Shown piece after piece: positions 1 to 11,735 of a stretch of DNA of 64,000 bases. Location of the stretch: the NCBI GenBank assembly GCA_030867875.1, contig JAOWCC010000577.1, positions 77,047,740 through 77,111,739 on the forward strand, written 5' to 3'. Source of the DNA: Actinernus sp. WN-2022. Lineage: Eukaryota; Cnidaria; Anthozoa; Actiniaria; Actinernidae. The stretch's first letter is position 1. Each line of letters begins with the position of its first letter. The notes under the pieces are model-generated. The model was not told the origin of the DNA. It saw nothing but the letters and a program-made list of their open reading frames with translations, and made no database searches. A program made the position numbers and the translations under genes.

Positions 1-600
1 ATAAATTTCATAGCAAGAAAAACATGTAATTCCTAATTAGAAAGCTCTTCTAAGTCCGCTTCTCAAATTCACAGACTGTTTTACATTTGGGCAGTTCAGT
101 TGACCTTTCAAATAATTTATTCTGAGGTACGCATACCCTAAATCACAGAGATGTTAAATAAAGCGATAATTAGAAGAAAAAGTACATTAACAGACAAACT
201 GAGAGGAAATGTATTCAAATCTAAAAGAGTTTACTTACAGTACTTACGTAACTGAATCTTTCGTTTTGGTTCTATTGTTACTGTTGCTGAAAGCATTCCA
301 CCTTCGTGCACATATGCACTGAATCGGAATGAAAGTCGAAGCCTACCTCGAACTTAACTTTCAGCTAACCTGTTTCCTTTCATTCCACAATGAATAATAA
401 TCTCATAAAGTAAGCCCGTAGCTTTCAATAAATTTGCCAGTGTCTGAATGAAACAGCTAGATCTTTTCCAATTTCTCTCACGAGTCACGGCAGAAGACAG
501 TCTCAAAGAACTTGAATTTTCATCCTCTTCACAGTAACTTAATTTAACGTCTCCGATCAATTCCTCTCTCTTTGCTGGCAGTTCATGCTTCTTGTTCGTG
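1..600. repeat. Dispersed repeat, copy 1 (inverted relative to 59,340-59,960)
   Basis: This stretch matches the reverse complement of about 59,340-59,960 over most of its length, including the stretches around the ATG at 448 and around 'cttacgtaactgaatctttcg'. Both copies contain a reading frame beginning MKQLDLFQ; here it is plus strand 448-537 (30 codons, then a stop). I cannot name the family. Similarity was judged by eye and includes indels. Confidence 0.7.
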
Positions 601-1104
601 TAGTTGCCCCACTGAGCCGTAACCACAAAACGAGCACAGCATTTCAGTTGGCATACACTGCGTACATCTGCTTAACTAATTAGATTTGTAAAAATCTTAG
701 CGGATCATGTAAATATTCCGCTTGGCTCAAATATGAGGGTTTCTGCCGTCAAAGTTCATTTTTTGTTTCAGTTTTCCCCATATTAGCAGACTTGTATAAT
801 GTCTCGAGCTCTCCGAATCCAGTAGAAAGACTCTGGTTATTCTGTCGTAAAACATGGACCTGACCCAAATTTAGGTTGTATTGCATCATTGCCCACGATG
901 GAATAGATTTCTGACAATGACTATTTGAAATTGATATCTCCTTGTCTCGCCTAGTCTGAGCTTGGAACTTTCTTATCTGAGCGCGCCTGAGGAAATCTAA
1001 CCTTTGTTTGCGTGACCAGCACAGTGCAATCCGATTGGTTCGAATTTGACCTTTAACGCATGCGCAGAAGCCGTCTGACACCAATTATATAAAAAAAAAA
1101 ATAA

Positions 1105-1165
1105 CGACTTGCATTTTAAGACTCGGCGCTGCCACAGGCAGCCCGAGTAATAAAATCAAAAACAA
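1105..1165. repeat. Short hairpin-bearing repeat end
   Basis: The sequence gcattttaagactcggcg, then a GC-rich stem (ctgcc/ggcag) and gagtaataaa, recurs inverted at 57,186-57,245. It looks like the conserved end of a non-autonomous repeat family. The sequence between this end and the repeat at 1-600 is not shared with the other locus. No CTRR tail follows the hairpin, so I do not call it a Helitron end. Confidence 0.5.
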
Positions 1166-2800
1166 ATATACTTACTAGAAAACTATGCGCAATGAATAAA
1201 TTATTGTTCTTGCTATTTCAACCCTCTAGGAAAGGATCAGGTAATGGTTGGAGTAGTTCCAATGTAGTCTCCATTTTTCTCTAGCCAGAGTTGCACAGCT
1301 GTTTTCCCTCTTGCAAAAGCAAACTGCAAGGAAACAAGGTAAGTGATGCACATGCAAAGCTGAAGACTAACTTCTAGAATTATAACAGTGGAGATTATAC
1401 GTGATACAAGTAGCATATGAATTTAACCCATTGGTAAATATAATTTTAATATTTAGTGCTACTATTATGAAACATTAATATTGTCAATGATAAGCTGAAT
1501 AGTGATATAAACTGAATAACCATTAATTTCTTCATACTCCTGACCATCAGTGAGGTTTTTTTAAATTATAATATTTAAGAGAGAATCTTCAATGCCTTCT
1601 TCAATATTTGCCAGACCAGAAAAATAACATCCGGGATAATGGTATAAAGATTGATGGGAAACAATATGCTGTCAAATTTACAGGTAAGGGCAAACATAAA
1701 TTAATTAGTATAACAAAGCAAAAGAAAGTTTAACAAGGAATTAGGGATACAAATTTAACCAAAATACAATTAGGGCACTGAGTAAAAAGCAAAAAAGGTA
1801 TATATGCTGCTCTCATTTAGTAAAAAAATAATTATGCAGTTATACCGTATTTACGGATGTTGTTAAAGGGATACCGACACTCAGGGCGGCCTGGTATCTA
1901 GTTTCATCTTGGAATAAAAGTACCCCAGGTTGGAAAATTCTTCTCGCATGTCCAAGCTCTCAAAATAGGCAATCGTTTTCCATCTGCGTTCTACTTCGGT
2001 TTAGCGGCACACCTCGTACATGTAGATAAAGATCAAACCTTCCTCTAGAAATGTGACTAGTGTTTTGGAAGCTGTGAAGCTGTGAAGAGGCAGAGAAGTC
2101 GGCCATCTTTGCCTTTCTCGAAGCTAAACCGCTTCAAAAACATAAAGGTCTAGCGACTGGAGCACACCTCAATACATCTGCACAAGACCGTTTTCGAGAC
2201 GTTGAGGTCGGTCAAAGCTTCAGGGACATTCTCTAGTGATTCAAGTTTCGCTGCCTGGTTGCTCTCACTCGAGATGAAGCGAAGAGAAAAAAATGGGTAA
2301 GAAACAGGAAACTTTTGCATTAAGCTGCATCATTATTTCAAATATTTATATCTCAATCTACTCTATCTACACTGATTTCTGTAAATTTTATGGCCTTTGC
2401 TAGTAAATATGAAGCAGGCAAAACAGTGAAAGCTGGACGCAAGTGATCACAGGCCAGTGACAGTGCCAGTGTTGAGAAATATGGTGAGCCAAGAAACAGA
2501 CATGGTTTTCGACCATACTAGCTAGCTAGCATATAAATATTCAGTTATGATTTCATTTGTATATCACATGCATAGCTAAGCTTTTTATATTTTCTTTAGC
2601 TCTTATAGCATCCTCTACGCCAATAAAGATGAAGCCAGCTTCAGCTCGACATACGTCCCAAGACTCCAGTGGCAGTTCTGAAGTCGATGATTCACCGAGA
2701 AAGATTGACATAACTGATGTTTCCCTTCATTCTGTTCTCGGCAATACAGTAATCGTAGCAAGGCCACATTACTCAGAGTCCGAAAGCGATGATAACCACC
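1166..2800. other. No gene recognised
   Basis: AT-rich sequence with no coding trace I can support. A short inverted repeat (cggtttagc near 1,998; gctaaaccg near 2,122) is the only local structure noticed. Confidence 0.5.
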
Positions 2801-2866
2801 TCCTGGTTAGCTCAGTGGTTAAGCGCCAGTCTGTAGAGCGGGAGATCACGGGTTCAAATCCGGCCA

Positions 2867-2902
<36 letters not shown>

Positions 2903-3065
2903 GGTGCTGCCTTTGTAAAACAATTTCGTTCACGAGCTGCAAATGGTTAGACCTTTACGTCTTCTCGGATAAGGACGTTAAATCGTAGGCCCATCAGTGG
3001 ATGAAGAGCCACCTCGTAGAAATGCCACTGATTAATCCATTATTAATATTATATTATCATTATTA
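2801..3065 (+). repeat. tRNA-derived SINE
   Basis: The head resembles a tRNA with internal RNA polymerase III promoter boxes: A box tagctcagtgg at 2,808-2,818 and B box ggttcaaatcc at 2,851-2,861. It is followed by about 190 bp of unrelated body (tcttctcggataaggacgtt at about 2,959) and ends in an ATT/ATTATT-rich tail around 3,040-3,065. The acceptor arms do not pair, which separates it from a functional tRNA gene. Non-autonomous; it would rely on a LINE for mobility. Confidence 0.75.
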
Positions 3066-4267
3066 CGATAACGACAGTGATGATGCCACTTTCGATGCAG
3101 AGAGAGAAGGTGAGAACTGAAAATTGTAATTCAGACTGCATTGTATGCTCTCTGTTATCATATTTTATGACTCCACGGCTTGTTTCAAGAGCAACCTAAT
3201 TTTTTAAACTAAATCTACTCGGCAGAGGAACTTTGCTAGTTTCCAAATAGTATATGTATCGCTGTTATCCCTCAAAATGTACTTCATTGCTTTTTTATGG
3301 TCTGTACCTTTTGTGTTATCAGGCTCCAAAAGGGTTCAGGGCTCTAGGTCATGCACTAGCCAGTCAGTGGAACGCGCTGCACCCCCCTACCTGGGGGATT
3401 AATGGGATTTGAATGGTGAAACAGTATGCAGGCTTAGACAAAATTTAGTATTGAAGGGCGCAAAAGTGAGGTTTTATACATGAAAATGAAAGGAACATGA
3501 AAGGAACAAGTGGGATATTAGTAAATACTAACGTTAATATACATGTAATTCCCCATTATTCCTGGTGCAGGGCTTTCCACTGAGGGCTAATGAGAATAAA
3601 GTGGTTGGGCTCCATAACAGGGTTCAGGTCTTCTGGTTCCATATAAACATTGTACTCTTCAGGTTCTCGGGTCTGCTGAAAAAAACATTTGTTGATGTAT
3701 TGAATTTTATATCCCCTGGTCGCAGCAGTCCCCAGACCATATGCCAGACGTCCCTCCCTTGGTGGTCTGCTACGCCTGCAGCAGGTGCGAGCACATAGCA
3801 AGGAACTGCTGCAACAATCCAGGCCCGGGTAACAATGAACTACGGTAATTATTAGCCACCCTTGCCCCAGTCGTATGTACCTCCTGTAGTAATTATGAAT
3901 GTAATAAAGCCTTGTGTTAAACCGTCTAGCCTAACCTCGTTTCTCCTGGGTCTCTATATTGTTTTTTCTATACCTTAGTTTAAGCCGGTCCGGGAGGTAT
4001 CCTTATCACACCTTATGTCTGTACTCGGACGGGTTTCTGGTCCAGCTCAGCTGGGGAGAGGGCACCACTCTCTTTCCCGCGGGTCCTTGGTCAACATTTT
4101 ATTTGCTCGTCTATTTCCCCCACAGGCATACCCATCTTATGCTTTCGAGCATGACCTGTCGAGCTCCAGGGACCAACCCCATGTCATCTCGTGGTGCAAC
4201 TAGGATGGAGACACCCCCGGCTGGGCTGGACCACTTCCCAGGGCTTCGCTTACGCCTCGCCTAAACA
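3066..4267. other. Unresolved repeat-like region with short coding traces
   Basis: Several short open frames on both strands overlap around 3,556-4,260 but none matches a family I recognise. GC content is higher than in the surroundings. It may be part of the same degraded element as the exon-like piece at 4,268-4,390. Confidence 0.35.
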
Positions 4268-4390
4268 GTGTTCAGGGACCCCAACCACTTTATCGCGGGA
4301 AACCTGGTAAGCCACCTTTCCAATTGGGAGACTGTCCTTGGCGATCACGCCAAAGCCGCTGAAATATCCAGCTACATATCTAACGGGGTA
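4268..4390 (+). pseudogene. Exon-like fragment, possibly DIRS-type retroelement
   Basis: A 41-codon open stretch reads VFRDPNHFIAGNLVSHL at its start. It follows an AG and is directly followed by GTGAGT, as an internal exon would be. The 'F.AGNL..H...W' pattern reminds me of N-terminal regions of tyrosine-recombinase (DIRS-like) retroelements, which is an inference from memory. A direct repeat of about 40 bp follows (gtgagtggctgttgtg at 4,391 and again at about 4,716). Confidence 0.25.
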
Positions 4391-5030
4391 GTGAGTGGCT
4401 GTTGTGCCAGTGATAATGGATAACTATTCAGCCACGAAATAACTCAGCACAAGTGCTAATGTCTTAACTATCATATTCCGGTGGGCCCCCTTCGCACCTG
4501 TGCAGTCCCTCGAGACTCTGAATGGTGTATATACGGCCTGTATCATGTAGCCAGCCCTTTTAGCGTTTACGGCATGGCAGCCATAACCACAGAAGAGAAA
4601 CAATCTCCACCTGCCTCCCCTCAGTGCCGGTTTGCTTTTATCCCTCACGAGCACTCTGCTACTCCCTGCCTCGGGCATAAATTCTGATAGCCCATAACTT
4701 AGCCTTGCCCTAGGCAGTGAGTGGCTGTTGTGCTAGTGAGAATGGATTACTACATGCACACAGATTTTCAGGTGACATTCCTTCGAAACACTTAATGAAC
4801 TCAGGTGGATGTGATAAATAGAAGCCATACATTGTCTTGGACAAATATAGCATGCATGTAGACCCAAGCTTGGTTGTTGGAAGAATGCATATATTTTACT
4901 TTATCAGGGAAAATATCAAACAGAAAAGTTCTGGAAAAAAAACTTCAACCCATAATGTATTGTTCATTTAATATTGTGTACCAGTTGGCCCTCACAAAAA
5001 AATATGTCTATAGTTTTTTTTTTTATAGTA

Positions 5031-6195
5031 ATCTTCGACCTGTTTCGAATCTTATGTTTACTTCTAAAGTGTCAGAAAAAGCTGTCGCAGTTCAGTTTGA
5101 AAATCATGTTGCTGTTAACAACCTGGGCGAGCAGTTTCAGTCAGCGTACAAGAAGTTGTACATCACTGAGACTGCTCTAGTTTGTGTTCAAAATGATATC
5201 TTAAGAGCTGTAGACGCAGATAGCTCAGTTATCCTAGTGTTATTAGATCTGTCTGCAGCGTTTGATACGGTAGACCACACTATATTATTACATAGGTTAT
5301 CTAGCCGGTTTGGTGTAAAGGGCATGGCACTGTCCTGGTTTTATTCATATCTCACCAATAGAAAGCAGTTTGTTAAAGTGCGCGAGGGGATGTCTTCAAG
5401 TCGCGATCTTTTATGTGGAGTACCGAAGAGTTCGGTGTTAGGCCCAATGCTCTATTTGCTATATTGTCAGGCATCATGGTATTTTTATGCTGATGATATG
5501 CAAATTTATTTGTCCTTCGAGTCAACATCAGATATACAGAAGGACGCCGCTGTAAGCAACATCCAGGCACGCATTAGTGATATTAACAGGTGGATGTTAA
5601 TCAACAAACTAAAGCTTAATAATGATAAGACAGAGGTTCTAGTTATTAATGTAAAACACCGTCAGTTCAAAATTGTGCCGCTCGCCTTATTGTTGGTGGT
5701 GGAAAGTATGATCATATTTCAATTGTTCTTCAGCGTCTCCACTGGCTACCCGTAGAAAAACGAATAACTTGCATGTATAAGATATTACTTCTTACATATA
5801 AAGCTCTAAATAATCTGGCTCCTACCTACATTCGTAATATGGTAGAGTACTATACTCCTCCTCGTAATCTTAGGTCTGCCAATAAGTTCCTTCTGAAGGT
5901 TCCTACAGTCAATTTAAAGAGCTATGGAGAAAGGGCTTTTTTCTGTTATTGCGCCAAAACTGTGGAATTTGTTGCCACTTACTATTAAGTTATGCCCCTC
6001 GGTGGGAGTCTTCAAAGCTACGTTAAAAGCATATTTATTTAAGGAAAGTTTTTATTAGTTTATTTATTGCTTAGATCGTAAGATTTTATAGTTCTTGAAA
6101 TTAACTTGCCTGTTTTCCAGCTATGTAAAGCGCCTTTGGACGTTTTGGAATAAGGCGCTATATAAATGTAGAATTATTATAATTGTTATTATTTT
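5031..6195 (+). pseudogene. CR1/L2-like LINE, 3' part of ORF2 and tail
   Basis: Reverse transcriptase relic of a non-LTR retrotransposon. Visible in order: RPVSN motif (about 5,038), catalytic block LLDLSAAFDTVDH (about 5,245), CGVPKSSVLGP (about 5,417; normally CGVPQGSVLGP), and the active-site FYADDMQIY (about 5,485). After a deletion and frame change near 5,675-5,700, the C-terminal region continues (RLHWLPV near 5,735; frame 5,773-5,988). The 3' tail has ggcgctatataaatg and ends in ATT repeats near 6,180. Endonuclease and 5' parts are absent. It lacks about 20 residues before the YADD motif and is not functional. Confidence 0.8.
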
Positions 6196-6489
6196 CTATC
6201 TATGTATGTTAATTTTGGCTTACTACCAGGTTATACTATTATTACATGTCCAGCAATGTCAGACTCGATCCTATGTGATTATAAGTGATATAGACATGTA
6301 GTTATATGCAGACATGACAGACATGCATCCCTCATGTATACTACTGCAGGGATGCATTCCCATAATAATTGGTTTTGGTGTACTGTTTTTTGTGTGTTTT
6401 GTTTTCAGCTTCTTGGTGCTTATACAGTACTTTGATGGTTGTCATTAATTGTCGAACACTCAAATGACAGGTACAGTAGAGTTGTTTAG

Positions 6490-6830
6490 GCAAGGTACTC
6501 TACCTTTTCTGTTCTCAGTTTTCCAAACAATAAGTTTCTACAATGGTTTTTCAATGTAGACACATTCATCGTGATCTCTTTGACATGCATGCTGGCACTC
6601 CATGCAGCCCAGCCTTCTATAGTAATCTTTATTTTTGGCAATGCGCCCTCTTTTCCTGTTCTCAATTTTCATCAAGGTTTGAGTATTAAGTAATGGTAAT
6701 CCAATGTTTCTTATTGGCTTGGTATTGAAGTTAGTTTAACATACACTCGTTGAAGGTACTTGTGATTGTTGATATATTGAACTGCTGATGTTTTAGGTGA
6801 TGTCCCTTTTCTGTTCTCAGTTTAGACTGA
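6490..6830. repeat. Degenerate repeats of about 150 bp
   Basis: The phrase ccttttctgttctcagttt recurs in slightly varied form near 6,503, 6,650 and 6,806, with partly similar sequence around each. This suggests an old triplicated unit. No coding content is seen. Confidence 0.35.
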
Positions 6831-7084
6831 TTACGACTTGGTATTATTAATTACTTCTTGTTTTAGTATAGAGTAGACTTTTGTCTTTTTATAATTTATG
6901 TAATATTGTGTTCTCATGTGATGCAAATACATATAGGTTAGGTGCTTACCTGGAGTAAAGGACCTTGTAACGAGAAAGCACTAGACACAGGTAGTGCAGA
7001 AGGCATAATTATGGTAGATATAGATCAACAAGGTGATCAGCGAAATGTAAAGTACTTCAATAATTTAGTTATCCCTACCTATAA

Positions 7085-7425
7085 GTGAGAAACTTATGGC
7101 TGTCGTGCCTTTTCCGTAGCTAGCCCCATCCTGTGGAACAGTTTGCCCTATGATATCAAAACTTCTGGCACTATCTCTATTTTTAAGTCTAAGCTTATGT
7201 CTTATCTTTTTAAATTAGCTTTTAATTTATAAGTATTAATTAATTCATTCGTGTATCCGTTTATTGTTAGACTTATTCTAGTATTATTGATTTTAATCAC
7301 TATTAGCAGCTTTCTTAAACTTTTCTAATTATTATTGTATAAACATTTGTTGATTGCCATGTAAAGCGCTTAGATCCGTTTCTGTATTTACGCTATATAA
7401 ATAAAGTTATTATTATTATTGTTGT
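7085..7425 (+). pseudogene. LINE 3' end fragment
   Basis: A short frame at about 7,100-7,230 encodes the typical C-terminus of CR1/L2-like ORF2 (SPILWNSLPYDIK, then a Phe/Lys-rich end). It is followed by the family-style tail aagcgcttagatccg and ctatataaataaag, ending in ATT repeats near 7,420. This is a separate, 5'-truncated insertion from the one at 5.0-6.2 kb. Confidence 0.65.
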
Positions 7426-8035
7426 GTTCCCTAATATGATCAGAAATTATTCTGCAATAACAATGGTACTCAATATTCTTCAGCCAACCTTGGTCTCACT
7501 TGAAGAATAATTTGAATCCTCTGAAGGTGTAGTTTACACACATGCACATATAGTTTTGCACATATGTTCTACACTGGAGTGTAATCACTGACACTTAGTC
7601 AGTATTTATGGAGACAGCCTGGCTCATGAAAACTGGGATGCAGTTTATACGCATCTGAATAGGGTTCATTGTGTTCTATACTAACTCCTTTGTACTATTT
7701 CAAACACAAATTGGAGTGGTATTACAAATGTTGAGAAAACAATTGAAAGCCGAGGTGTAGTTCTCATACAAAAAATATGTCGAACGCACTTTGATGATCT
7801 ATGATTACTTCTAGTATACCTGTAATATGTATCACTTACTTGATCCACACCAGCAGTTTTTGAGTTGAGTTTCACTCTAATTACACTTTTACCAGTCAAA
7901 TACCATGAACTCTTAATTTTATGTAAAACGGTTTTTGCATTGTCTTCAGCCTATCAGGTTTGGTACTTATGTGTAGCCATAAAAAATAGACTTACATGCA
8001 ATCACCATAATTATTAATTAGTATTACATACATGG
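7426..8035. other. No gene recognised
   Basis: AT-rich spacer. A minus-strand open frame at 7,681-7,899 has no recognisable motif. Confidence 0.4.
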
Positions 8036-8380
8036 TCAGAATAGTAAACTTCCAGCAGATATAAATGTTGGTCTCTGTACAATCTGTTCAACTTCTTTGT
8101 CATTAAAGTAGTTTATATTAAAGTAACCAAGAATCAAGTCAACTGAGTGCTGGTCAAGGATGTATCTCATTAATAACGTACTGCTGTATATTCGAGCTGT
8201 GTTTTCGATAAAGTAAGAGAAGTGATAAATGATGTTGATAGGAAGTGTTATGAATAATGAGCTTAAGGGCATTAACGACTGGAAAGTATTCTTGCTCAGA
8301 AATTTCAACATTGCTTCTGTAACACAACCAAACTTGATTACATATCTACATTGTCTTGCCTGTACACTTTGAAGGGACAA
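8036..8380 (-). pseudogene. Endonuclease/phosphatase-fold fragment of a mobile element
   Basis: The minus-strand frame of 114 codons contains DLILGYFNINYFND followed by a PTFISAGSLL block. In intact relatives the first block is GDFN(I/M), the active-site motif of the endonuclease/exonuclease/phosphatase fold, and here Asp is replaced by Tyr. I associate this arrangement with cnidarian element-borne PIF1/Helentron or LINE endonucleases (family knowledge, not proven here). The N-terminal part may be unrelated. The fragment ends abruptly after GSLL. Confidence 0.4.
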
Positions 8381-9152
8381 AGGGCATCTCTAATTCCAGT
8401 GTCAGAATCAGAACTATGTAATAGTTAGTGCCAAAATCAAAAATGTTTTGATTACTCTTAATTATCAATGCTATGTTTTCTTAGTGACCTAATATTTAAA
8501 AGAGCTCGTTTAGGCTAGCCACTTCACCCATTTACTAGAAATATAATAAACTTCCCAAATATGTAGATTTGTGTTACCATGGCAACACAGCGTTGCCTTC
8601 TTGTATTTTACATTTAATCAATGTTCTCGAAATCTATACCTAAACTTTCAAAACGACATAGTGTCCCTTGTAGTCTACAAAATTGTATCAGAGAGCTTTC
8701 GGAAAAAATTGGGTTGAATATTTTCGTTTAAAAAAAAAAACAATTCACCTTACTTTCTGTTTAGTCGTCGAGAACTGTGTTTTCCGGACCGATTCATACG
8801 ATGTTTTAGCATATTTCACACCTGTGGCATAGGACTACTTCCCATGAACATTTAAATCTATTTGCTTTATTCGATTTCAGTTGATGGAATCATAAGTAAT
8901 GTCTTAAAAATATGCTCATTTTACTCCAAATAGTAACGTATTTGCTACGAAGCTGTAATTCGAAATCTAGTCAAAAATCTTTTTTTATCTTTTCACCTGA
9001 AGTTCAACATGTACTACACGGGCCCTGTAAGAGCCCAGAATAAAAACAGAAACATAGGGAACTTTTACATTCATCCACGCAAGCTTCATTGCTGTATCAT
9101 TTTGTTGATAGCTTGTGTCTTTCCGAAATTTCTCTTTTGTCTAGATACTACA
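8381..9152. other. No gene recognised
   Basis: AT-rich spacer upstream of the inverted-repeat element. No coding or structural signal noticed. Confidence 0.4.
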
Positions 9153-9224
9153 TACAGTACCGCCAAGAAACATATGTACATTTATGGCGATTTGCTCGCG
9201 AGCAGAACGCGATCACTAAGTCTG

Positions 9225-9335
9225 ATCTGCTCGTAATCTGCTCGCACCATGCTCACGATCTGCTCGCACCCTGCTCGCGATCTGCTCGCACCCTGCTCGC
9301 GATCTGCTCGCATCGTGTTCGCAATATGCTCGCGA
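9225..9335 (+). repeat. TGCTCGC-type subterminal minisatellite
   Basis: About five imperfect units of roughly 22 bp alternate gatctgctcgc and accctgctcgc. The same word, inverted, occurs near the other end of the host transposon (11,265-11,370). Subterminal repeats like these are often transposase-binding sites in DNA transposons; that role is inferred here. Confidence 0.7.
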
Positions 9336-10329
9336 TCAACTGGCTTCGAAGCAGTTGGCTTCGTTTGTTAATAAGAACGCGAACGGCGGTGTTGAGTAAG
9401 AAAGACAACTCATCAAGTGTGAACACGAATGAAAGTTTAGTCAAAGATTGTTAGCGGGCCGCCTGTCTTAAAGAATGGCTGTAATAAATGCCTCATTTAC
9501 TATAAACTTTGAATTTTGAATAAATAATTGTGCGGATGAATTCTGGTGGTCTTGTCCTTTATTATTATGAATGTTGAACGGAATATGCTAATTTCGCACC
9601 AGTTGTTGTCAATGTAGTAACGACAGCTAAAATAATTCAAGTAATAGACGTTTTTGCGCGTCTTTCATTAGAAACGTGGCTTTAGAAGCGTGCATGGCTT
9701 CAAAACTCACTTCAAATCTCACTTCAAATCTAACTTCAAAACTTCACGTTCCCATAAAGTTTCAGCGATTTTGACAGGCCTGTCAAAAATCAAGACTAAC
9801 ACGCCTGACTGATTGCACGTGGGAATTCAGACTCCGAGAAGTTGAGATTTTAATTTCGAAAACTTGCCTTAGCACTGCAAACATTTGCAATGATTTTAAC
9901 CGAAACCTCTAACAACACAAGATTGAAACTACAGAAGCAAAAGTTTATTTGGTGTTTTGCTTTGCGCTTTAAGCGGGTCCCGCATCGCTGTTCGGGGAAC
10001 TAATTAATATAAGCGAGCGACCGTTTTGTGTTTATTTTGTTTCGCTAGTTCAGGATTACATATTTTATGCTAGTTCTAGTATGGTTTGGTATAGATTTTC
10101 AGTAACGTTATCAGAAGAAATGTAAGGACGCATTACAAGCAAGCTGTGAAGTAAGATGGATAGAAGTGCCTTCCCCGGCAAACAAACTGCAGTGTTGAAT
10201 AAAAGAACACAACTCTTTGAAGTGTGAAATGATCGAGAATACCCTTTTGCCGAATTTAGGACGGCTGTCTCGACAACTGTCTCGATAAATTTTATTTTTC
10301 GGAAGCGCTTGTGTCTTAGTCAACTGTAA

Positions 10330-10885
10330 TGTCTCTATCAATTCCAAGCCCGCCCATCCCCCCCCCCCCCCCGGGCAAGATGGGGCATTTGACAACCTAT
10401 CTGTCCCTGGGGTGGGGCATTTGTTTTGCGTGAGCCCGGGCCCGGGGCATTTGTCAAAAAAATATCCCACCTCTCCCCTGTGTTTGATTTTGTTTTGGTC
10501 AACTGATCAACACGTGCTTGCTTCATCGATCAACATGGCGGCGGAAAAGTCATCCGTGAACATGACGTTAGGAATTTCCCAGTTTCGGGATGAAGTGTGC
10601 AGTTTGTTGGGAACTGGCTAGTGAATGTGGGATTTGGGGGCACTTACGAAAGTGTTTGAAGGTGAGTACTGCATTATTTTAATAAAGAAAAGCGGTGAAA
10701 TGTGGCTTTGAAACGGCGAAGAAATTTGGCGCGTTTGCTATACTTGCCCCGGGGTGGGGCATTTGAATAACTTAGCTGGCCCCACGGTGGGGCATTTGCA
10801 ACGTTCTGATTCCAAAATGACAAAATCCCCACAAATGCCCAGGGGGGGGGGGGGGGCATGGGCGGGCTTGGAATTGATAGAGACA
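10330..10885. mobile_element. MITE nested in the 9.2-11.4 kb transposon
   Basis: The terminal inverted repeats begin TGTCTCTATCAATTCCAAGC and run through cccgcccat into a poly-C (left) or poly-G (right) run. TAA flanks both sides (10,327-10,329 and 10,886-10,888), the three-base TA-rich duplication expected for PIF/Harbinger-type elements. Internally the word ggggcatttg recurs at least four times. No transposase frame is present; length 556 bp. Confidence 0.65.
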
Positions 10886-11735
10886 TAATACACGAACAGT
10901 GGTGGGACTCAATAAAGAACAAAACTCAAGCGCCCGAGTGTTTGCGAAAAGATTGCGCTTGATTTCCAATATACACTGTAAAGACGTGAAATTATATATC
11001 CAAAAACGCGATATTCCATTGCTGTATAAAGTGAAATTTCACTTTTACAAATGTAGACCTTAACGGAGACGTTAATATTTATTTGGTGAATGACAGGCAC
11101 TATAGGAAGCTGTATTCTCACAAGATCATATACAAAGTTATGGTTAAGCAACATGGAATTAGAATTGCTTCGCTTTCTGTCCAACTTACCATGTTTCATA
11201 CACTTCTTATTCTTACACATGTAAAGGTAGAAAGAAAAATATTTTACCGCGACTTTTGCTAGCGGACGTTTGCTCGCGATCAGCTTGTGATCGCAAGGAA
11301 ATCGCGAGCGGATCGCGAGCAAGGTGCGAGCAGGTCGCACTTCGTGATCGCGATCTGCTCGCGATCAAATGTACATATGTTTCTTGGCGGTACTGTACTT
11401 GTGTGCTTTTGAACTAACAAGTTTACCATGCACGCTTGCGACGCTTCGCTACTGCCGGAACGCTCATGCAAATTCTGTTCTTAGTACAATGACAAGCAAA
11501 TATCATAAAGTCATATTGCCAGTATCGCTTTTGAATCTACAACATGGTATTTCTCCAATATGGTTAAGCCGAGTAGTAAGCGCAAAAGGAAGGCTATTAT
11601 TCTTTTAGAAAACGATTTGGAGTGATACAGTCAAGGTAATGTTGAAAATGTGATTTACGTTCCGGTATTAGTTAGAAGAATTCGTGATTCTCTTCAGTTT
11701 AGTCATGCGATGCTGTTTAGCTTAACAAAACGTTT

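Larger units (their letters stand above)
9155..11395. mobile_element. Non-autonomous DNA transposon with TA-flanked inverted ends
   Basis: The ends are inverted copies: CAGTACCGCCAAGAAACATA at 9,155 and its reverse complement ending at 11,395, extending to about 30 perfect bases (through gtacattt). TA flanks both sides (9,153-9,154 and 11,396-11,397), as with Tc1/mariner-type target duplication. Inside each end are clusters of a TGCTCGC/GATCGCGAGC word (9,190-9,330 and 11,265-11,370). I found no transposase in the about 2.2-kb interior, so it would depend on a trans-acting enzyme. A second element is nested at 10,330-10,885. Confidence 0.65.

Noticed and set aside
1105..1165. A Helitron 3' end
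   Set aside because: There is a hairpin but no CTRR terminus and no partner 5' TC end was found.
2801..2875. A genuine tRNA gene
   Set aside because: A and B boxes are present but the acceptor stem does not pair and the sequence continues into a SINE body with an ATT tail.
9225..9335. A CRISPR array
   Set aside because: The units are short contiguous imperfect repeats without spacers, inside a eukaryotic DNA transposon.
10111..10970. Several Pro/Gly-rich ORFs around the poly-C and poly-G runs
   Set aside because: They arise from the inverted ends of the nested MITE and overlap each other in many frames.
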